Source of the DNA: Syngnathus acus | Taxonomy: Eukaryota > Chordata > Actinopteri > Syngnathiformes > Syngnathidae | Length of the DNA: 64,000 nt | Assembly (NCBI RefSeq): GCF_901709675.1 | Contig: NC_051088.1 | Coordinates: forward strand, 15,862,193 to 15,926,192 | Direction: 5' to 3' | Shown: one piece after another, positions 58,520 to 64,000 of the stretch | Layout of the letters: each line of letters begins with the position of its first letter | Position numbering within the stretch: the first letter of the stretch is position 1 | Position numbers and translations under genes: made by a program | The notes under the pieces: generated by a model | The model's input: the letters and a program-made list of their open reading frames with translations, nothing else | Told to the model about the DNA's origin: nothing | Databases searched by the model: none

Positions 58520-61500
58520 AACTTTCTGAAATAGTGACCCTCTGGCAAGAACAACAACAACAGGTTGGGCTTCCCTGGGGCCTTGCGGTGTATGAAGCAC
58601 AGGGAAGTGGAAGCAATTAAATCCAGCATCTCCTTAGGTCGTGCGTTGTAATGGGACAAAGGAGATCGCTCAAGAAGATAGGAGCATAATTTTGTAGGCT
58701 GGTTCTCACTCTGATCAGGATGGATTGATCCTGAGCTCTTCTGCTTTGAGTGGCTTGACCTGGATACCTAGCGGTGTTAACGAAGGGTCAAGACGACTCA
58801 GGGTGTAAGTGCTCAGGGGCTCCAGGACTCTTGGACCCTGATCGGAGGAGAAAGGCTCTCACTCTGATCGGGGTGGATTGATCCCCAGCTCTTCTGCCCT
58901 GAGCGGCTTGACCTGGATACCTAGCGGTGTTAACGAAGGGTCAATGCGACTCAGGGGGTACGTATGCGGCCCCCCTGGGTTCCGACTCTAGGAACAATGC
59001 ACGCAGGGTGTGGTGGTCCAGAGCGGAAGGACCTTAATCGCGGCTCAGTCTTCTATGAGGGTTAGCCTCGCTCATGCAACAGCACATTGCACCACACACG
59101 TTAATGTTGGACCCTAAATGGCCAATTGGCACAGGTTCCAAATTCTTACCCCTAATACTCACATCCCCTAGTCCAGCTTAGGTGACTAGGCCGAGGATGC
59201 ACCGGGACCTAGGCGATGTAGAGTAGGGTTTCTTTTTCAGCCATTCCCTCCACAGGTATTGCAATACAGGTGAGTTCCCTCTAGGTACTTTGTTTGACTT
59301 CCCTGGAGCCTCGCAAAGTTGGAGGAATGGCTCCAGCATCTCCTGAGGTCGTGCGTTGACATGGGAGAAAGAAGATTGCTCAAGAAGAAAGAAGCTTTTT
59401 TTTGTAGGTACAACCGGGAGGAGAGCACTGGGGAGGCACTGCTTAGTCAGGGCTGGCTCCAGTGCTCTTGGACCCTGATCGGAGGAGAAAGGCAGCGGTT
59501 CACCGCGGCTGGTTCTCACTCTGATCGGGGTGGATTGATCCCCAGCTCTTCTGCCCTGAGCGGCTTGACCTGGATACCTAGCGGTGTTAACGAAGGGTCA
59601 ATGCGACTCAGGGGGTACGTATGCGGCCCCCCTGGGTTCCGACTCTAGGAACAATGCACGCAGGGTGTGGTGGTCCAGAGCGGAAGGACCTTAATCGAGG
59701 CTCAGTCTTCTATGGGGGTTAGCCTCGCTCATGCAACAGCACATTGCACCACACACGTTAATGTTGGACCCTAAATGGCCAAATTGGCACAGGTTCCAAA
59801 TTCCTACCCCTAATACCCACATCCCCTAGTCCAGCTTAGGTGACTAGGCCGAGGATGCACCGGGACCTAGGCGATGTAGAGTAGGGTTTCTTTTTCAGCC
59901 GTTCCCTCCACAGGTATTGCAATACAGGTGAGTTCCCTCTAGGTACTTTGTTTGACTTCCCTGGAGCCTCGCAAAGTTGGAGGAATGGCTCCAGCATCTC
60001 CTGAGGTCGTGCGTTGACATGGGAGAAAGAAGATTGCTCAAGAAGAAAGAAGCTTTTTTTTGTAGGTACAACCGGGAGGAGAGCACTGGGGAGGCACTGC
60101 TTAGTCAGGGCTGGCTCCAGTGCTCTTGGACCCTGATCGGAGGAGAAAGGCAGCGGTTCACCGCGGCTGGTTCTCACTCTGATCGGGGTGGATTGATCCC
60201 CAGCTCTTCTGCCCTGAGCGGCTTGACCTGGATACCTAGCGGTGTTAACGAAGGGTCAATGCGACTCAGGGGGTACGTATGCGGCCCCCCTGGGTTCCGA
60301 CTCTAGGAACAATGCACGCAGGGTGTGGTGGTCCAGAGCGGAAGGACCTTAATCGCGGCTCAGTCTTCTATGGGGGTTAGCCTCGCTCATGCAACAGCAC
60401 ATTGCACCACACACGTTAATGTTGGACCCTAAATGGCCAATTGGCACAGGTTCCAAATTCTTACCCCTAATACTCACATCCCCTAGTCCAGCTTAGGTGA
60501 CTAGGCCGAGGATGCACCGGGACCTAGGCGATGTAGAGTAGGGTTTCTTTTTCAGCCATTCCCTCCACAGGTATTGCAATACAGGTGAGTTCCCTCTAGG
60601 TACTTTGTTTGACTTCCCTGGAGCCTCGCAAAGTTGGAGGAATGGCTCCAGCATCTCCTGAGGTCGTGCGTTGACATGGGAGAAAGAAGATTGCTCAAGA
60701 AGAAAGAAGCTTTTTTTTGTAGGTACAACCGGGAGGAGAGCACTGGTGAGGCACTGCTTAGTCAGGGCTGGCTCCAGTGCTCTTGGACCCTGATCGGAGG
60801 AGAAAGGCAGCGGTTCACCGCGGCTGGTTCTCACTCTGATCGGGGTGGATTGATCCCCAGCTCTTCTGCCCTGAGCGGCTTGACCTGGATACCTAGCGGT
60901 GTTAACGAAGGGTCAATGCGACTCAGGGGGTACGTATGCGGCCCCCCTGGGTTCCGACTCTAGGAACAATGCACGCAGGGTGTGGTGGTCCAGAGCGGAA
61001 GGACCTTAATCGAGGCTCAGTCTTCTATGGGGGTTAGCCTCGCTCATGCAACAGCACATTGCACCACACACGTTAATGTTGGACCCTAAATGGCCAATTG
61101 GCACAGGTTCCAAATTCTTATCCCTAATACTCACATCCCCTAGTCCAGCTTAGGTGACTAGGCCGAGGATGCACCGGGACCTAGGCGATGTAGAGTAGGG
61201 TTTCTTTTTCAGCCATTCCCTCCACAGGTATTGCAATACAGGTGAGTTCCCTCTAGGTACTTTGTTTGACTTCCCTGGAGCCTCGCAAAGTTGGAGGAAT
61301 GGCTCCAGCATCTCCTGAGGTCGTGCGTTGACATGGGAGAAAGAAGATTGCTCAAGAAGAAAGAAGCTTTTTTTTGTAGGTACAACCGGGAGGAGAGCAC
61401 TGGTGAGGCACTGCTTAGTCAGGGCTGGCTCCAGTGCTCTTGGACCCTGATCGGAGGAGAAAGGCAGCGGTTCACCGCGGCTGGTTCTCACTCTGATCGG

Positions 61501-64000
61501 GGTGGATTGATCCCCAGCTCTTCTGCCCTGAGCGGCTTGACCTGGATACCTAGCGGTGTTAACGAAGGGTCAATGCGACTCAGGGGGTACGTATGCGGCC
61601 CCCCTGGGTTCCGACTCTAGGAACAATGCACGCAGGGTGTGGTGGTCCAGAGCGGAAGGACCTTAATCGAGGCTCAGTCTTCTATGGGGGTTAGCCTCGC
61701 TCATGCAACAGCACATTGCACCACACACGTTAATGTTGGACCCTAAATGGCCAATTGGCACAGGTTCCAAATTCTTACCCCTAATACTCACATCCCCTAG
61801 TCCAGCTTAGGTGACTAGGCCGAGGATGCACCGGGACCTAGGCGATGTAGAGTAGGGTTTCTTTTTCAGCCATTCCCTCCACAGGTATTGCAATACAGGT
61901 GAGTTCCCTCTAGGTACTTTGTTTGACTTCCCTGGAGCCTCGCAAAGTTGGAGGAATGGCTCCAGCATCTCCTGAGGTCGTGCGTTGACATGGGAGAAAG
62001 AAGATTGCTCAAGAAGAAAGAAGCTTTTTTTTGTAGGTACAACCGGGAGGAGAGCACTGGGGAGGCACTGCTTAGTCAGGGCTGGCTCCAGTGCTCTTGG
62101 ACCCTGATCGGAGGAGAAAGGCAGCGGTTCACCGCGGCTGGTTCTCACTCTGATCGGGGTGGATTGATCCCCAGCTCTTCTGCCCTGAGCGGCTTGACCT
62201 GGATACCTAGCGGTGTTAACGAAGGGTCAATGCGACTCAGGGGGTACGTATGCGGCCCCCCTGGGTTCCGACTCTAGGAACAATGCACGCAGGGTGTGGT
62301 GGTCCAGAGCGGAAGGACCTTAATCGCGGCTCAGTCTTCTATGGGGGTTAGCCTCGCTCATGCAACAGCACATTGCACCACACACGTTAATGTTGGACCC
62401 TAAATGGCCAATTGGCACAGGTTCCAAATTCTTACCCCTAATACTCACATCCCCTAGTCCAGCTTAGGTGACTAGGCCGAGGATGCACCGGGACCTAGGC
62501 GATGTAGAGTAGGGTTTCTTTTTCAGCCATTCCCTCCACAGGTATTGCAATACAGGTGAGTTCCCTCTAGGTACTTTGTTTGACTTCCCTGGAGCCTCGC
62601 AAAGTTGGAGGAATGGCTCCAGCATCTCCTGAGGTCGTGCGTTGACATGGGAGAAAGAAGATTGCTCAAGAAGAAAGAAGCTTTTTTTTGTAGGTACAAC
62701 CGGGAGGAGAGCACTGGGGAGGCACTGCTTAGTCAGGGCTGGCTCCAGTGCTCTTGGACCCTGATCGGAGGAGAAAGGCAGCGGTTCACCGCGGCTGGTT
62801 CTCACTCTGATCGGGGTGGATTGATCCCCAGCTCTTCTGCCCTGAGCGGCTTGACCTGGATACCTAGCGGTGTTAACGAAGGGTCAATGCGACTCAGGGG
62901 GTACGTATGCGGCCCCCCTGGGTTCCGACTCTAGGAACAATGCACGCAGGGTGTGGTGGTCCAGAGCGGAAGGACCTTAATCGCGGCTCAGTCTTCTATG
63001 GGGGTTAGCCTCGCTCATGCAACAGCACATTGCACCACACACGTTAATGTTGGACCCTAAATGGCCAATTGGCACAGGTTCCAAATTCTTACCCCTAATA
63101 CTCACATCCCCTAGTCCAGCTTAGGTGACTAGGCCGAGGATGCACCGGGACCTAGGCGATGTAGAGTAGGGTTTCTTTTTCAGCCATTCCCTCCACAGGT
63201 ATTGCAATACAGGTGAGTTCCCTCTAGGTACTTTGTTTGACTTCCCTGGAGCCTCGCAAAGTTGGAGGAATGGCTCCAGCATCTCCTGAGGTCGTGCGTT
63301 GACATGGGAGAAAGAAGATTGCTCAAGAAGAAAGAAGCTTTTTTTTGTAGGTACAACCGGGAGGAGAGCACTGGTGAGGCACTGCTTAGTCAGGGCTGGC
63401 TCCAGTGCTCTTGGACCCTGATCGGAGGAGAAAGGCAGCGGTTCACCGCGGCTGGTTCTCACTCTGATCGGGGTGGATTGATCCCCAGCTCTTCTGCCCT
63501 GAGCGGCTTGACCTGGATACCTAGCGGTGTTAACGAAGGGTCAATGCGACTCAGGGGGTACGTATGCGGCCCCCCTGGGTTCCGACTCTAGGAACAATGC
63601 ACGCAGGGTGTGGTGGTCCAGAGCGGAAGGACCTTAATCGAGGCTCAGTCTTCTATGGGGGTTAGCCTCGCTCATGCAACAGCACATTGCACCACACACG
63701 TTAATGTTGGACCCTAAATGGCCAATTGGCACAGGTTCCAAATTCTTATCCCTAATACTCACATCCCCTAGTCCAGCTTAGGTGACTAGGCCGAGGATGC
63801 ACCGGGACCTAGGCGATGTAGAGTAGGGTTTCTTTTTCAGCCATTCCCTCCACAGGTATTGCAATACAGGTGAGTTCCCTCTAGGTACTTTGTTTGACTT
63901 CCCTGGAGCCTCGCAAAGTTGGAGGAATGGCTCCAGCATCTCCTGAGGTCGTGCGTTGACATGGGAGAAAGAAGATTGCTCAAGAAGAAAGAAGCTTTTT
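58520..64000 (+). repeat. Satellite array, 657-bp tandem units, continuing past the window
   Basis: The motif TGGATTGATCCCCAG recurs at 58874, 59531, 60189 and 60846, and so on every 657 bases (one unit is 658 because of an extra A near 59780), giving about 7.8 nearly identical units from 58856 to the edge. Before that, 58520-58855 holds diverged, partly deleted copies. Units differ at only a few sites. No rRNA, snRNA, tRNA or protein domain is recognised in the unit. The open frames of 109 and 113 codons that repeat in each copy follow from the copying itself. Confidence 0.95.

Noticed and set aside
59178-63591. Identical open frames of 113 codons (minus) and 109 codons (plus) in every satellite unit
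   Set aside because: They repeat because the DNA unit repeats. No domain, signal peptide or start context, and both strands are open in the same place.
58520-64000. Satellite unit as 5S rRNA, snRNA or tRNA cluster
   Set aside because: None of the conserved internal sequences of 5S, U1, U2, U5 or U6 genes are present in the unit.
1-64000. CRISPR arrays, operons, ribosome-binding sites or phage genes
   Set aside because: The window is vertebrate nuclear DNA with spliced genes; such bacterial features do not apply and none were seen.

Overview
This is a stretch of nuclear DNA from a vertebrate, almost certainly a ray-finned (teleost) fish. Genes are split into many short exons with GT-AG introns. 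The products are vertebrate-specific (a Gla-domain clotting protease, clarin-1, ZNF335, a prokineticin, a CD300/pIgR-like Ig receptor). The interspersed repeats are typical of fish: a tRNA-derived SINE, the ATCCATCC-type repeat, Tc1 and Harbinger relics, and MITEs. I cannot name the species. All calls come from reading the sequence and comparing it with remembered families; no search was run.

Layout. Positions 1-3627 hold the 3' part of pgm2l1 on the + strand, 11 exons, cut by the left edge. A decayed Harbinger transposase lies at about 4640-4960. Next come a factor IX-like vitamin K-dependent protease (5024-8241, 10 exons), clrn1 (8751-11041, 3 exons) and a 3 kb gap with the probable znf335 promoter and a 470 bp fold-back element. 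znf335 follows (14168-24377, 27 coding exons), then a single-V-domain inhibitory-type Ig receptor (25644-27264, 6 exons). prok1 is the only minus-strand gene (30888 down to 28865, 3 exons). lamtor5 is at 32810-34154 (4 exons). slc16a4 is at 44992-54699 (8 coding exons), possibly with an upstream first exon near 35.3 kb. The block prok1 - lamtor5 - slc16a4 matches the human 1p13.3 neighbourhood.

The right end (about 58.5-64 kb) is a satellite array of 657-bp units. It is divergent at its inner edge, nearly uniform inside, and shows signs of a four-unit higher-order repeat.

The genes do not form one pathway. They cover sugar-bisphosphate metabolism, coagulation, hair-cell/photoreceptor membrane organisation, transcription control, immune inhibition, a secreted GPCR ligand, lysosomal mTORC1 signalling and monocarboxylate-type transport. 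Items most worth a second look: RFX X-box-like palindromes carried by intronic tandem repeats in pgm2l1; a triplicated N-glycosylated repeat in the clotting-factor activation peptide; a roughly 250-residue insert in znf335; palindromic estrogen-response-element-like sites in a minisatellite; an 84-nt near-perfect hairpin; and the satellite edge.
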